Below the pieces are notes generated by a model. The model saw only the letters and a list, made by a program, of their open reading frames with translations, did no database searches and was not told where the DNA came from. DNA of 64,000 nucleotides, from positions 57,534,071 through 57,598,070 of the forward strand of contig CM064432.1 in the NCBI GenBank assembly GCA_032690845.1, written 5' to 3'. The DNA comes from Eleusine coracana subsp. coracana. Lineage: Eukaryota > Streptophyta > Magnoliopsida > Poales > Poaceae. Below, piece after piece: positions 1 through 11,696 of this stretch. The translations under genes were made by a program, and so were the position numbers. Position 1 is the first letter of the stretch. The number at the start of each line of letters is the position of its first letter.

Positions 1-146
1 GGCGTTTTATTTTGGTATGATTTTTTGCTTGAGCTTTAGCTAAAACTGCAGATCCTATTGCTCGAACTACTAAAAACACGAAGACTTCTCATCGGCAGAA
101 GAGAAGCAAAGAAGGCACGCAAACACAAGTCTTTCAATCCCATTCG

Positions 147-463
147 GGTAACACCATTGCTTATCTTTCTTGGCGGTGGCATTTAATACCGTCCTTCTTG
201 TTCTGCATCACTCGGAAGCAGGAGAACGCAGCTGTGAGCGCCATCTCCACCATGACCGTCGGCAGTTCACGCAAGGCGCCAGAACGGCATCGGCAGTGAA
301 CCGCCGGGAAGCGCCCGGGCAGTTCACGCAATGTCGTCGAGGGCGGCGTTCCTGAGACCACTGCACTCCTAGAACAGAAGTGGGACAAAATCTTCTACAC
401 AGGTCTGTCCAATGATCAATTAGCTGAGCTCTCCATGCCATCGGTGAAGCAGATCTCTCCTTG
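147..463 (+). pseudogene. Gene fragment, terminal exon-like, unknown family
   Basis: A frame from about position 324 to the TGA at 460-462 encodes about 45 residues with ordinary protein character, including the string LLEQKWDKIFYTGLSNDQL, and then stops. The 5' half (about 147-320) is closely similar to 4985-5170, where the frame opens MAKDAVDIGSSRKAPQ. Here the matching ATG (MTVGSSRKAPE) runs into a stop after about 15 codons. The motif GGCAGTTCACGCAA occurs twice (near 259 and 319), so a small internal duplication probably broke the frame. I do not recognise the family. It is best read as a partial, broken copy of a gene, one of two relatives in this window. Confidence 0.4.
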
Positions 464-477
464 AAGCTTCATCTTGA

Positions 478-531
478 AACTGAAAACTTACACCTTGACT
501 GAAACTGAAAACTTACATCTTGATAAGGAGG
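478..531. repeat. Short tandem duplication, about 25-bp unit
   Basis: Two adjacent copies of a unit starting GAAACTGAAAACTTACA, differing at a base or two, lie just after the stop of the gene fragment. Confidence 0.6.
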
Positions 532-569
532 CTGTGAAACAGTGAGACGATAAGGAGGCCGCGACCTAG

Positions 570-915
570 CGGCCGAGTTCTTCAGTACAGCTGTTGCGGT
601 CCATGTTGGCAGGCTTAGTTGACTTGGTCAGGCACTTTTAGCTTCCATAATTGAGTTATGTACGACGACATGCATGCAGAAGCATCAGCAGCAGAGTGAA
701 TCAAACCTCTCGGCGGTGAGGTGATAAGGTGTGGTCACTGGTCACTCTCATGGCCGTTAGCTAGCGGCTGAGTTCTTCAGCTCAGCTGTCGCGGTCGATG
801 TTGACAGAATTAGTTGACCAGGTTAGGCACACTTTCAGCTTCCAGAATTGAGTTGTACGACCACATGTATGCAGAAGTATCAGCAGCAAAGTGTATCAAA
901 CTTATCGACGATGCT
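570..915. repeat. Diverged tandem duplication, unit about 190 bp
   Basis: The block at about 570-715 (CAGCTGTTGCGGTCCATGTT onward) recurs at about 760-910 with roughly 15 percent differences. Both copies share GAATTGAGTT, ATGCAGAAG and ATCAGCAGCA in the same order. No coding frame crosses either copy. Origin unknown. Confidence 0.7.
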
Positions 916-3870
916 CGCGCTTGAGCCACAGATTATTATTTTTTAGATGATGTTAAGCAGATCAGGTTGTTACGCACCAGATAGTTCTTTCCTGTGGTTT
1001 TTTTTATCTGTTTTAGCTAGGCCAAATGAGACAAATGGGCCACAACAAAAAGCAAACCATTGACGGCCGCTGGGCCAAATCAGTCCATATGGACCGGGCC
1101 AGGCGGCAGGAGCAGAAAAAGACGGGCCCAAATGGTGACATGGCTGTTTTAAATATGGACATTGATAAAAAAAATAAAAAGAGATTGAAAGGTTTTAGGA
1201 TAACTGATGCGATTGCTTGTCCGATCTTCTCTCTATATGATTTGGGCATAACTTGACCCGTACAATCAAACGAACCGATGATACCAACAATTGCTAGAAT
1301 AATCACATATGACAAATGATTTTGTTCAACCACATGTTTTGGTTGATGTCTAACTTGAACCACACAAAGGGGATGTAACAGAAAGATTTCTGGTCCTTAA
1401 AGGGGCAGCTATGGCACAACGTTGAGAATAAGAGCACTTGAGTTTTCTCTATTTTTCTAAATTTAATTCATCGTTAGGATTTTCACCAGATATACAAGAC
1501 TTATTTATACTAGAAATATCTCTTATAACTGGGTCAATCCAAAGTCACATAGACCTTAAACAAATTAGGCAAACAAAAGTCACACAAAAAAGAAAGAAGA
1601 ACATGCCATTGAGATCAAAGTGTTTGTTTTGACAAAAAAGAAGCATGCCCCGAAAAAAAAGTAACACCAATCTGACAAAAAGTAACACGACCTGAAATAG
1701 AATGGTTCTGAAATAATATTTACTAAAAGAGGCATAACTCTCTCTATAGAGATTTAATGGATGCACCTTTTGTTGTATATAAAAGTACAATTCAAGAACT
1801 TTCCAACCATGTATACCATCTAAGGTAATATCTTCCAGAATAATACAAAATTTGTTATGAAGTTGGAGGTCAGAACCTAGACATCAGCACATTAACTTCA
1901 ACTTGCTCTCTTAGGGCATCAAGTGACCACCACGTCTTGCACCTGTGCTTCAAACCTGAAAACAAGTAATGCATCTTCATTAGATAGTACATGACTCTTA
2001 TAAAAGGTATGTTCACAATCATTAAAAAAAGATTCACTTTATGTTGTAATTATTTCGCTTTTGACTCAAGTCATTGGTTTCTCATATAGTGACAAAAATA
2101 AAGATTTTATTCAATATTTATCAATGGAATGTCATGAGAGATGTCCTCATGAAATAAAAGGAGGCCGAAAGGTTTTAAGACTACTTGAATTACTATAGTT
2201 GTTTAGAGGTTGTTTAATTTTGGACAATAGATAAAACCTAGATATCTTTACAATCTATTAATTGAGGTACGATCGTTTACTTCGTGTCCATAAAGTTAGA
2301 GATTGAATCCAAATCGGTTTTATACCTTATATATCAAGTACCAAAGTTTAAAAATCATAACTCCTACGTCCGGAGCTCAAATAAGATAAACTCGGATTCT
2401 ATCTCGTAGCTCTCGAAAAGTTTTATAACTTTAGTATTCAACAGAAGTCCAGATACCGCAGTTTTGATTTTCAAATATGCGATGTAAAAATATTTGTTCT
2501 GATTCAAACTCCTCTACGCAGGTCTCTGTGCGGGGCCCATATCTTCTAGCTTCATAGTTCAAATAATATGATCCATATATATTTCGAAAAGGTCTCAACG
2601 AGATCTACAATTTTGTGTTTTAACTTTTTCTATTAGAGCAACTATTCAATTTAAAAATCGCGTTACAATACAGTGCTATTTCTTAACTCCGTGAATTGAT
2701 TTTTTCCTTTCGGATAAAGTTTCTAGAATAAAGTAAAAAATGGTGATAAAATTGTTACTTTTGACATATAAAATAATATACTAAGAAGCACCAACGATAA
2801 TACAAATATAATCTTTTATATAAAAAAGGTCAATAATATTGTATATATCTAATAATTATATTGTGTAAATAATTTATATTTAAATTATAAAGAGTGTTTT
2901 GTTTTTTAAAATCCATAGCAATGCACGAACACTTTAAAGTCTATTTTAATAAACCTCTTGGAATTGCTCTTAGTTGGATATTGAGACACTGTCACAAGAT
3001 CCACATGTCTTAGTTGACTCTATTATTGGACACATCATAACTCCTTGGAAGAGCACGGCTGGCTTTTGATTAACTCTGACATAGGAACACCGACTCCCGG
3101 CAGCGCGGGTGTTAAGCTGCTAGCTTAGCACTTGGCACCCGCGTGAATATGGTACATTTTGGGTTACAAGCGACGGATGGACGGACGGTGCGTGCACTCG
3201 ATAGTCGAGATGGCGGCCACGCTGCCCCGTCCGTCTCATGCGTTGGGAACTGACCATTTCCAGAGACGACGGCACTGCTGATACAATTCTCGTGGGAAAT
3301 AAGGCCTCCTCTAGTGGCAAAACCGTGTTCACTGAAGCACTGCACAGGAACCGGTCCTGAGGCTTAACTTAACCTTCCACTTGTAAAAGTCCTCTAATTT
3401 TGTGGCATGATTGGGCATTTCTGTTTGGTCCCTAAACACCTCCCGATCCCTTTCGCCAAACGATCGAACCCCGACAAAACGCTTTGACCTTGTCGTTATG
3501 CTAATCACGTCCCTTTTCACGTATGATTTGACATTTCTATTCGCTACAAACACGTCCATTTCTACTACATCCGTTTCTTTCAGAGGAAAGAGGAAAGGGT
3601 ACCTCGTAGACCCAGTAAGCGCAACGACTTGCAAACAGAGAACTAGTTCCGGCGACTTATACGAGTACCCAAGTAGGTAGGCGAGAGGAAAGCCTAGCCA
3701 CACAGAAGCAGAAACAGAGCCGCCTCACGGCGCCCCGCAACAAACGTGCGCGGCGAAAGCCAGCGGGATCCATCGCCCACGCGGCCAGAAAACTTGATCC
3801 CCACACGCTGCCATATCGAGCTCGGTCCGGGTCTGCCATGGCGACAACGTCCAACTAATAACTATGCATG
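916..3870. other. Intergenic, no supported gene
   Basis: AT-rich sequence without a reading frame I can defend. About 2210-2945 has the look of a transposon interior: loosely repeated stretches on the theme CTCAAATAA...CTCGTAGCTCTCGAAAAG. Near 2910-2930 the minus strand reads GTGCATTGCTATGGATTTT, which also occurs at 60930 next to a Helitron-like end (see findings). About 3390-3860 is the promoter side of the following gene. Confidence 0.4.
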
Positions 3871-3878
3871 GCAACTAG

Positions 3879-3885
3879 TATAAAA
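3879..3885 (+). promoter_or_regulatory. TATA box of the membrane protein gene
   Basis: TATAAAA lies about 105 bases before the ATG at 3988, in a stretch that changes from mixed to GC-rich sequence. Transcription would start near 3910, giving a 5' UTR of roughly 75 bases. Confidence 0.6.
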
Positions 3886-3987
3886 GGGCGCACGCCCGCC
3901 CTAGTATCGTCACGCCGCAAACACAACCAACAACCTATAGTTCTATACCCTGCTCGCTGCTCGGCCTGGTGAAGTGGTAGGTCAATC

Positions 3988-4458
3988 ATGGCTCTGTTCA
4001 TCAACATCATGTGGCCGGGGCCGCCGGGCCGCCAGCCGGTCGGCGACCTCCGCACGGCGAAGTCGGCCATCTTCCTTGGCTTCGTCAGCAGCCTCATCTC
4101 GCCGGCCTACATGCAGTGCTGCCTCTCCGACGGTCGGCATGATGACGTGAAGCAGCAGGAAATGTACTACCAGCTCGCCAACTTCGTGCTCGCGATGCTC
4201 GGCGTGGCACTCCTGGCCGTGGACAGGGAGTTCTCGCCTGGCGGCTCGCCGCTGCCGCCGACAGTGGTAAAATGGATGGTGTGGCTCGCCAAGGTCCTGA
4301 CCGGCTGCACAGTCCATTTCGCCCTGACCGTGTTGCATCTCTGCCTCAAAAGTTGTGCGCCAGGGTTCTTCTCGTTTTTACTTAAATCCAAGGCATTGTT
4401 GCGACCGGTAATCAGGATTTTATTGGTCATCTTTTTATTCTTATATACAGCAACCTAG
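3988..4458 (+). CDS. Small four-helix membrane protein, unknown function
   Basis: A single-exon frame of 156 codons. Four hydrophobic stretches are visible at about residues 26-45 (AIFLGFVSSLIS), 61-80 (YYQLANFVLAMLGVALLAV), 93-115 (VVKWMVWLAKVLTGCTVHFA) and 138-155 (VIRILLVIFLFLY), so a small integral membrane protein is expected. The start is supported by a TATA box about 105 bases upstream and by GC-rich third positions typical of grass first exons. The last 35 codons become AT-rich and end in a hydrophobic tail, so the 3' end may be an alternative to a spliced form. I do not recognise the family. Nothing around it suggests an operon-like partner, and related single-exon membrane proteins occur in grasses as lineage-specific families. 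Confidence 0.6.
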   Translation: MALFINIMWPGPPGRQPVGDLRTAKSAIFLGFVSSLISPAYMQCCLSDGRHDDVKQQEMYYQLANFVLAMLGVALLAVDREFSPGGSPLPPTVVKWMVWLAKVLTGCTVHFALTVLHLCLKSCAPGFFSFLLKSKALLRPVIRILLVIFLFLYTAT

Positions 4459-4984
4459 TTTGTTATATATTGCTTTTATTTATTTTGCCTAAACTGTTCT
4501 TTTAATATTCTTTCCAAGATTTCTAAAGACAGATGATTATATCAAAACATCACAATGTACATTGTACAATCCTTTGCTTGTTTGAGTAAAAATAAATCAT
4601 TTGCTTGTTTGAGAAGCATTATTTCACTCGCTAGTTAGTTCGTGAGCCGTTTTAGCTGACAATGTGTGTTCATGAATATTGTTGGATCAAATAGTTGATT
4701 TGGAACTGTAAATATCAACTGTATTTTTAGACTCCTATATTACGGTTGATTATATACTACTTAGAACATATAAGTAGTAATATAAGCCAAATCCAACCAT
4801 TAACACTGATTCGAAGCTTGAGCTGACTCGAGAAGATAGTTCATCTCCAGTTCTCCACCTTGGACTATTGTTAAGACACTGATTATTTAGTTTCAAAAAA
4901 GAAAAGACACTGATTATTTGTTGACAATAATAGAATCGGCAGTGAAGCCTCGAGTCAGGGCTCTGTACCCATCGAATCTTCTCG
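4459..4984. other. Intergenic, nothing identified
   Basis: AT-rich 3' flank of the membrane protein gene. No frame, repeat or RNA gene seen. Confidence 0.5.
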
Positions 4985-5530
4985 CACCATTGCTTACCTT
5001 TCTTGGCGGTGGCAATTTAACACCGTTCTTCTTGTGTTCTGCATCACTCGGGAGAACGCAGCCGTGAGCGCCATCTCCACCATGGCCAAGGACGCTGTGG
5101 ACATCGGCAGTTCACGCAAGGCGCCACAACGGCCTCGGCCGGCAGTGAACCGTCGGAAGCGCCCTGGCGAGACTTGCGGCCGCTAGCCCGGCACGGCAAG
5201 ACCACGACGGTGGTGCCGGCATGGCAAGCCTCGGTCACGACGCATGACGCGGCAGCGACTGCGCCTATGTCCCCACACGACGGCACCCGCCCGACACGGG
5301 CGAGATGTCGAGATGGCTGCCCCTTTCAGGGCTACACCGGTGGCGAGGCCTTCCCGAGACCCGGCGGTGTCCTACGGCTGTGTGCGACTAACGTCACAGC
5401 GCGTCCCGACGCGGCGGCGGCCCATCCCGCAAGGCACTCCTCGACCGTCGGTGACGATGGCACGGACCTCGGTGGCCGACCTCCATGGTTGGCCCTCCCT
5501 CATCGGTGATGGAGCCGACGAAGCTCTGTG
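4985..5530 (+). pseudogene. Second copy of the gene fragment, broken frame
   Basis: Positions 4985-5170 match 147-330. An ATG at about 5082 opens MAKDAVDIGSSRKAPQRPRP and runs about 35 codons to a TAG near 5185. Further open frames continue to about 5530 in other phases, with Arg/Pro/Ala-rich composition that can simply reflect GC-rich DNA. Together with the first copy this suggests a gene or captured gene piece that has been duplicated and then decayed. No domain recognised. Confidence 0.35.
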
Positions 5531-6359
5531 ACGCCCCACCCGCGGAGATTAAAGCAATAAGTGGCAGAAAATTCAAGCATCCAGTGGTCCTTTCACAACG
5601 GCCAATCAAGGAACGATCCTCACCTGGGACTCTGAAAATTACTGCACATGAGGATGTGGAGAATGGTGCCATAGCGGAGCTGACGTTCCTTAGACCGACC
5701 GCACCGGCGTCCGGTACCGTATCCTCTAGTACCAATTTAGAGTAAAAATCACTGCACCGGCGTCCGGGAAAGCATCTGCTACGCGAGGAGGAGCTCCCGG
5801 TTACGCCAAATCTGGAGTACGTAGCGGACGCGCGCTATCCGTGCGGGGCCCAGAGGGGGATGGGGAGCGCGCCAAGGAGAGCTCCATGGCCCCGCGGCGG
5901 CCCGCGGTGGACACGGCCTCCACTCCGCCGAGCGACCCGGAGTGCGCATGGTGGTGCACCGGGGACGATGCCGTCGGGGAGCCGCGCGGAGGTGGCCGGA
6001 GAGAAGATGGCGCGGCAGCGGAGGAGGGGGGCTTGGCGGGGAAGGAGGCAGGCCTCGACGGCCGGCGGCGTGCAAGGCGGGTTAGGAGGAGAAGGGGCGC
6101 GACGCCGGATCCAGCATCGGAGGAGGAAGCTCGAGGGCCCGCGCCGGAGGAGGAGGAGGGACGCGCGGGGGAGGAGGTGGCCAGGCGGCGGCGGCGCGCG
6201 CGGGGGAGGAGGAGGCCCGGTCACGGCGTTGCGCGCGGGGAAGAGGAGGCCCGGCGGCATTGCGTGCGGGGGAGGCGGGCCCCGGCGACGTCGCGTGCGG
6301 CATCCTCTTGCTCCAGGCCGGCGGCTTGCGTGGGAGGAGAGCGGCGGGGCGTGCGCAAC
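5531..6359. other. GC-rich stretch with overlapping Arg/Gly-rich frames
   Basis: Several overlapping plus-strand frames (5485-5745; 5841-6476; 5860-6480) and minus-strand frames stay open because the DNA is GC- and purine-biased. The predicted proteins are runs of Arg, Gly, Glu and Pro without a domain. The motif CACCGGCGTCCGG occurs twice (about 5701 and 5755). I treat it as non-coding or transposon-derived. Confidence 0.4.
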
Positions 6360-6463
6360 GAGGAGAGAAGGAAAAGAAAGGGAAAAGAAAGAAAAAGGGA
6401 AAGAAAAAAAGAAAAGGAAAAGGAAGAAAAAAAAGGAAAAAGGAAAGAGAGAAAAAAGAAAAA
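6360..6463. repeat. 104-base uninterrupted purine tract
   Basis: Every base from 6360 to 6463 is A or G (mixed GAAAAG/GGAAA units, no simple period). It abuts the GC-rich stretch on one side and AT-rich DNA on the other. Confidence 0.9.
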
Positions 6464-7371
6464 TATTATTATTTAATTAGAAATTAGATTGCTAAACTAT
6501 TGTAAAAGGGAAAGAAGTAAAAAAGAAGAAAAAAAGAAATAGCAGGAGAGATAAAAGGAGATGGTAGTTGGAGAAGGTTGAATAAAATATTAGGTAGTTG
6601 ATATAAAGGATAGATATAGAGTATGAATGAGTGTAGCAAAACTGGATATAGAGGAGAGAATATTGCTGACTAGGACAGAATATTTGTTTTAGAGGATGAA
6701 TTTAGAGTATGACGAGTGCAGACAGTTTTAGCTAGGTGGTTCAGATGATGCCATAGCATTTTGTGTGTGCACCTAATCAGAAAAGGTCAAATGACAATTT
6801 TTAAACTTTTTCCAGCTCTGAGCTCATAACACAAACCATCTGCATCACAGGATGCTGCAACATCGCCACCATCCTCCTTGTATGTTTTCTTAATTCATTC
6901 ATCCTCCTAAACAAGTGGTGAGCAATCATTTGGAGCGAAACGGATAGTATGTCTGATCCATTCATTCAAATGCAGTGGTCCACCTATGTCCATTTCTTGC
7001 TCTTTCTTTTATAAGCATTTGAAGAAAAATATTTATCACTGTGGCACACCAACCAAACTACTCTGAAGTAACATTGAAGTGAAAAATATGTTGTATTTCA
7101 CCTTCGCCCATCATAAGGATGAACAGAAACATCTCTTGGAAAGGGAAGGACAAAAGCAGCAACCACGGAAAATAAAGACAGACTCCAGCATAAACGAAGG
7201 CAGGCATATATACCTCAAGTCAACATCATTCGGATTACTCTAGTCGCATGTCCAAGTTACTGTGGTGAAGATTCAACCATGTCCATAACAAAGATACTGG
7301 ACACGGTCCACGGAGCCGTGAGGTACTACGGTCTAAGGACAACAAGAGAACAAGAGAACTCAAGGGCCAAC
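6464..7371. other. Intergenic, no supported gene
   Basis: AT-rich DNA with A/G-biased segments to about 6720. No coding frame, RNA gene or clear element ends were seen. Confidence 0.4.
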
Positions 7372-7378
7372 GGATCAA

Positions 7379-8692
7379 GAATTTTTTTAAAAAAAATAAA
7401 TTTTTTTAAACTAATATTTTAATAATAAATTGTACAATCTATATTTTCATAATCTAAACTAGTTTGTCGCGCCAAACTATTCGGCGCGACTTGTAAATTA
7501 ATCACGCCAAATAGCATGGCGCAATAACTGCTACGTGGACCAAACTTTCCACGTCAAATAGATGGCAAGCTCGGGTGACAAATGAGTTACGCCAAATTGA
7601 ATGGCGTGATTGAAACATGAGTCGCGCCAGTGTGTTTGACGTGACTAACACTTGTGAAATTCAAACATCCTGCCATCATATTTAATTAGTCTAAGTCATC
7701 TATTTTTAAAAATTTATACACACCGAATTAGAATTCGACCACAAAGCAAAAGGTGTTCTACATAACATGCTCTTCAAATACAAAAAGTTTCAAAAAAATA
7801 TGAAACTATATAAGTAATTTAATTTTTGTCTTAAATATAGCTAATCATTCATAATATCAGACTCGTAGTCTGATAGTGTTAACCATTAGCTCTATTTAAG
7901 ACATAAATTAAAATACTTATATACTTTAATATTTTTTGACTTTTTTTTTACTTGAAGAGCATATTATGTAGAACAATGTTTGTTTTTTTTGTTAAATTCT
8001 AATTCCATATGTATAAATTTATAAAAATAAATGACTGAGACAAATTAAACATGAAGGTATGATATTTGAATCGGTCTAATATTATTAATGATTAGCTCTG
8101 TTTAAGATAAATATTAAATTATTTATGTAGCTTAATATTTTTTGAACTTTTTTTGCTTAGAGATAATGATATGTAGAAAACTTTTTGTTTTGTGGTCAAG
8201 TTCTAATATCTTTTGTATAAAGTTCTAAAAATAGATGCTCTATTTAAGATAATAATTAAATTACTTATATGACTTATTATTTTTTTGAAACTTTTTGTAC
8301 TTGAAGAGCATGTTATGTAGAACACTTTTTGTTTTGTGATCGAGTTCTAGTTTGGCCTGTATAAATTTTTAAAAATAAACAATTGGGACTAATTAAACAT
8401 AAAGACAGTGTGTTTGAATTTCTCTAAGTGTTAGTCACACCAAACACATTGGCGCGACTCATGTTTCTATCACACCATTTGTTTTGGTGCGACTCGTTTG
8501 CCACCTGAGTTTGTCATCTATCCGACATGAAAATTTTGATCCATGTCACCATACTATTTGGCATGACTGTTTTACAAGTCGCGCCTGTTAGTTTGACATG
8601 ATCAAATGATCTAGATTCTGAAAATATAGATTGATACGGTTTATTATTAAAATATTAGTTTAAAAGAGTTTATTTTTTTTAAAAAAAATCAG
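7379..8692. mobile_element. Foldback / MITE-like element with long inverted arms
   Basis: The ends read GAATTTTTTTAAAAAAAATA on the left and, on the complementary strand, CTGATTTTTTTTAAAAAAAA on the right. The 7-bp direct repeat GGATCAA flanks both sides (7372-7378 and 8693-8699). The inverted arms are long: left about 7379-7850 and right about 8236-8692 match in antiparallel order throughout, including the GCGCGAC-type motifs and the stretch around GTAGAACAC. The middle (7890-8240) holds further copies of the arm segment around GAAGAGCAT. There is no coding frame. It lies about 35 bases past the end of the RPA1-like locus. Confidence 0.75.
7466..7645. repeat. Series of 22-25-bp short palindromes
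   Basis: Within the left arm of the foldback element there are five consecutive small dyads: GTCGCGCC/GGCGCGAC (7466-7490), an imperfect CGCCA/TGGCG (7501-7525), ACGTGGA/TCCACGT (7533-7554), TTACGCCA/TGGCGTGA (about 7586-7610) and GTCGCG/GACGTGAC (7621-7645, imperfect). Diverged counterparts lie in the right arm at about 8430-8600. Confidence 0.75.
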
Positions 8693-8726
8693 GGATCAAC
8701 CTGGCGTGGCCTTGTATCAAGGATGG

Positions 8727-8889
8727 GATCCACCAGTCAGTTGTGCCAAGTCGTCTTCCGAGAAGTAAGCAACATGATTAGCCCCTTGGTTTTGTTCATT
8801 TAGAGCCTCTCGACACACATAATACGCGGCGTCTGATCGGCTCGTGTTCCGTTTGGAGCACTTCAAGTTCCTCGATAGTGAAATGGCAC
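8727..8889 (-). pseudogene. RPA1-like block 6, linker remnant
   Basis: Acceptor ATATTAG, then TIEELEVLQTEHEPIR, followed by a stop. A second phase gives NQGANHVAYFSEDDLAQL and a TGA at about 8727. It looks like the start of another module cut short and used as, or decayed into, a 3' end. The foldback element begins about 35 bases further on. Confidence 0.5.
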
Positions 8890-9081
8890 CTAATATAAGT
8901 TTATAAGGAACAGACAGAAGGTTGAGTGTTAGAGGATGGATGGCCGAGCTTATTATCCCGAAGCAATGTAGTACAACAGTTAGAGAATAATATAATTAAA
9001 CTATTAGCTCCTAAACTGGAAAGGCAAATTGCCTGAAAATTTGTCAAGTAATTTCTTGGGGAAGATGAAAAGGCTCCATAC

Positions 9082-9502
9082 CGGTCCATGAACACAACCT
9101 TGAGGACACGAATTATCGTACCATCACGGAGGCGCTTGTCCTTAACCAGATGCATTAAGTGAGGCGAAAGACAACCATAAGCCTTTTGGTCCCCATCAGA
9201 GAGTTCAACGTTGTACCCGAGCCATGAAAAAGAAGAAACCACCTGCATCACTGCTGCTGCTCCACTTTAATCTCACCCTCAACCATTGCGCCCGCAGCCC
9301 CTTGAGTCAGATGTCCCTTAAAGCTTTGCCCGTTAAGATGGGGCACAGTAAATGGTTGAGCATAACTGGCCATTGATCCGGGATATGGCTCCTCACGTTT
9401 ACACAGCCACATGGGTTTTTTCGATGCTGCAGAGCTGCTTTGGGCCTTCCAATTAGCTCACACTCTGTTTGAAGTACTTCAAGCTCCGTAACAAAGATCC
9501 TA
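9082..9502 (-). pseudogene. RPA1-like block 5, frameshifted
   Basis: Acceptor TTCAG, then TELEVLQTECELIGRPKA. The next module string HLTQGAAGAMVEGEIKVEQQ lies in another phase from the linker, and VMQVV with VELSDGDQKAYGCLSPHLM and LVKDKRLRDGTIIRVL follows in a third segment. Possible donor G|GTATGG at 9081. One codon of the QPVMQVV string is missing. Confidence 0.6.
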
Positions 9503-10759
9503 CTGAATTCAAAAGCATGCAAACAGGAAAAACAGAAGGGTCAACAAAGTATGGTGAATTTGTGAGACACGAATCACTCCAGAAACAGTACCGGCCAATC
9601 TATAAACATATATCGTATATGAAAACGTTTCTAATGATCACCAAGAACCAGAACTCAGGAAAGTCCTAACTTGACACTCCTTCAAAAGCTGCAACATTGA
9701 GCGGGGGAACAGAGACAATCATTATCTAAAATATGCCACAATGTAGCAAGTACAAATTTGAATAAGTTGACAAACAATAGAGCAGTTGCCAAATCTAAGC
9801 ACTAGAATTTTAAGACATACAGACAGAAACACTGTTACAAAATTAAGAAATCCAATTACTGCCAATAAAGCACATTGGAAACATCCTTGTTTTGCTAGTT
9901 TCATATTTCGTATATGGCCAGTTGGCCACAAGGCCCAAGTCCGGTATCAAAAGATGACATGAAACATAGAAAAATAGATTGGTGAATTTCGTTCAAGTTA
10001 GTTTGGATGGTGGTCCTTGAAAACAAAATAGAATATCCACTATTTCTATAAAAAGATGATTGAAAAATAAATACAGTATCTATAAGGTCAATCTAATGAC
10101 TAAGAAAGAGAGATGGCAAATCCTGTTTCAAGTGTTACAACCTACTACCTAGGCCATCCAAAATCACTAGACAACATGATGTTTATGACTGTATAAGGTG
10201 GCTTTTGAATGAAACATTTCAACCTAAGTTAGAACATAAAATGTGATAAGTAGAGTCACACAACCAAAAAAGATTTAATTAAAGAAAACCTGTCAAATGC
10301 TGTTGTTTGATTTTCAATACGACATCTAAGACCAATTTTTTGAAGCATACAGTATAAGCATTGACAACGAAGATCAATTTTTTAAGCATTGACAAGTCAT
10401 ATATTGTGGCCTTCGTTGTAATGACTGTTGATAGCCAAGTAGAACTCAAAAACCACCACATGATGAACTTATATTCAGTGTGTACAGAATACCACTCACA
10501 ATTGTATTGATTAAAAGAAGTATACACCTCGATTGGACTATTTATCAGTTATTAATCTTGTACGTAAGCTATATGTACACACTATTGAATGAACAAAGAA
10601 AATACATTGTGCAGAATCCATGTGCCAGCCAAATATATCAGAGCATGAAATCAATCAGATACAATATTCAAATGGAAAATGAGCTCAAGACCTCACACAA
10701 ACAGTTTATCTTGCAGACTTGCACACAGGTTAGTTTAGAAATAAAAAACTGATTTGCAC

Positions 10760-11142
10760 CTGGGTCTCTGGATGGAACTGTAGATGACCTGGAGGGGGCG
10801 GATGATGGTGTCCCGAACTTGGAACCTAGTCTAGCATCATGTGTGTGTACGCCATCAGAGAGAATCAAGTTGTACATCGCAATGCTTTTTTGCTCTGATG
10901 TCATTGGATGCACTATAACCACCTGCATCACAGGCTGCTACAACAATGCTACAATTCCCTTTGTCAGGTAGCACTTCTGGACTTGCACAGCAAGATGGGA
11001 TCCACCCAGCGAGTCTAACGAAACTGAAGCAGCACGATCAGCGTCCAGATCTTCCTCTTTGTTTCTAACCTCATAGAATTCAGGGCTTCCAATCAACTCA
11101 CATTCTTTGTCGAGTACCTCAAGTTCCACAACAATGTTAACC
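10760..11142 (-). pseudogene. RPA1-like block 4, with in-frame TAG and frameshift
   Basis: Linker VELEVLDKECELIGSPEFYE, then LTKGIVALL followed by an in-frame TAG at 10938-10940, then QPVMQVVIVHPM and LILSDGVHTHDARLG. After this the expected end of the module (TIIRPLQVIYSSIQRP) appears in a different phase. Donor CAG|GTGCAA at 10759. Confidence 0.65.
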
Positions 11143-11696
11143 CTAAATTTTCAAGTAAAGGGTCACACAACAGAATATTGCCAAATTTATTTTTCCTAGG
11201 TGGCAACTTATAAGCCTTGACAGTTATTGGTAAGGGAGTGTATGTGTTGCTCTACAGATTTATCTCAGAAATAAATTTGCTTTGTCAACACCTAATGAAT
11301 AATGACGAATGAGAATTCTTCTAAATATGTGCAAGTACATATGCATAAGCAAGAAAAATTTATCTCTCACAAATCTAATACTATAAAACTTTTCAGTGGA
11401 GTAACACTGATAAAGGCAAATCCTATCCTCAGACACAATAAAGTCAAGAACTATTTGTGTAAAGAAAAAAAATGCAAGGGGGCTTGATATTCAGTAAATA
11501 TTTTTTGAACTATGTACAGCAAAGGAAACTGCTATGGTAGATATTTATTAATATATGGAAAAAAACTCAAGCGGATCAGAACAGAAGCCACAAATTGTGG
11601 GGCTGACATCCCCAGCTAAAAAGACCAAAGCTACTGAAGGGTGATATTCAGTAAATATTTCATACTTGATAAGATAAGATAAAATGGGATCCGTAC

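Noticed and set aside
5841..6480. Open plus-strand frames of 206-211 codons
   Set aside because: Arg/Gly/Lys-rich composition follows directly from GC- and purine-rich DNA. Two overlapping frames are equally open and neither has a domain.
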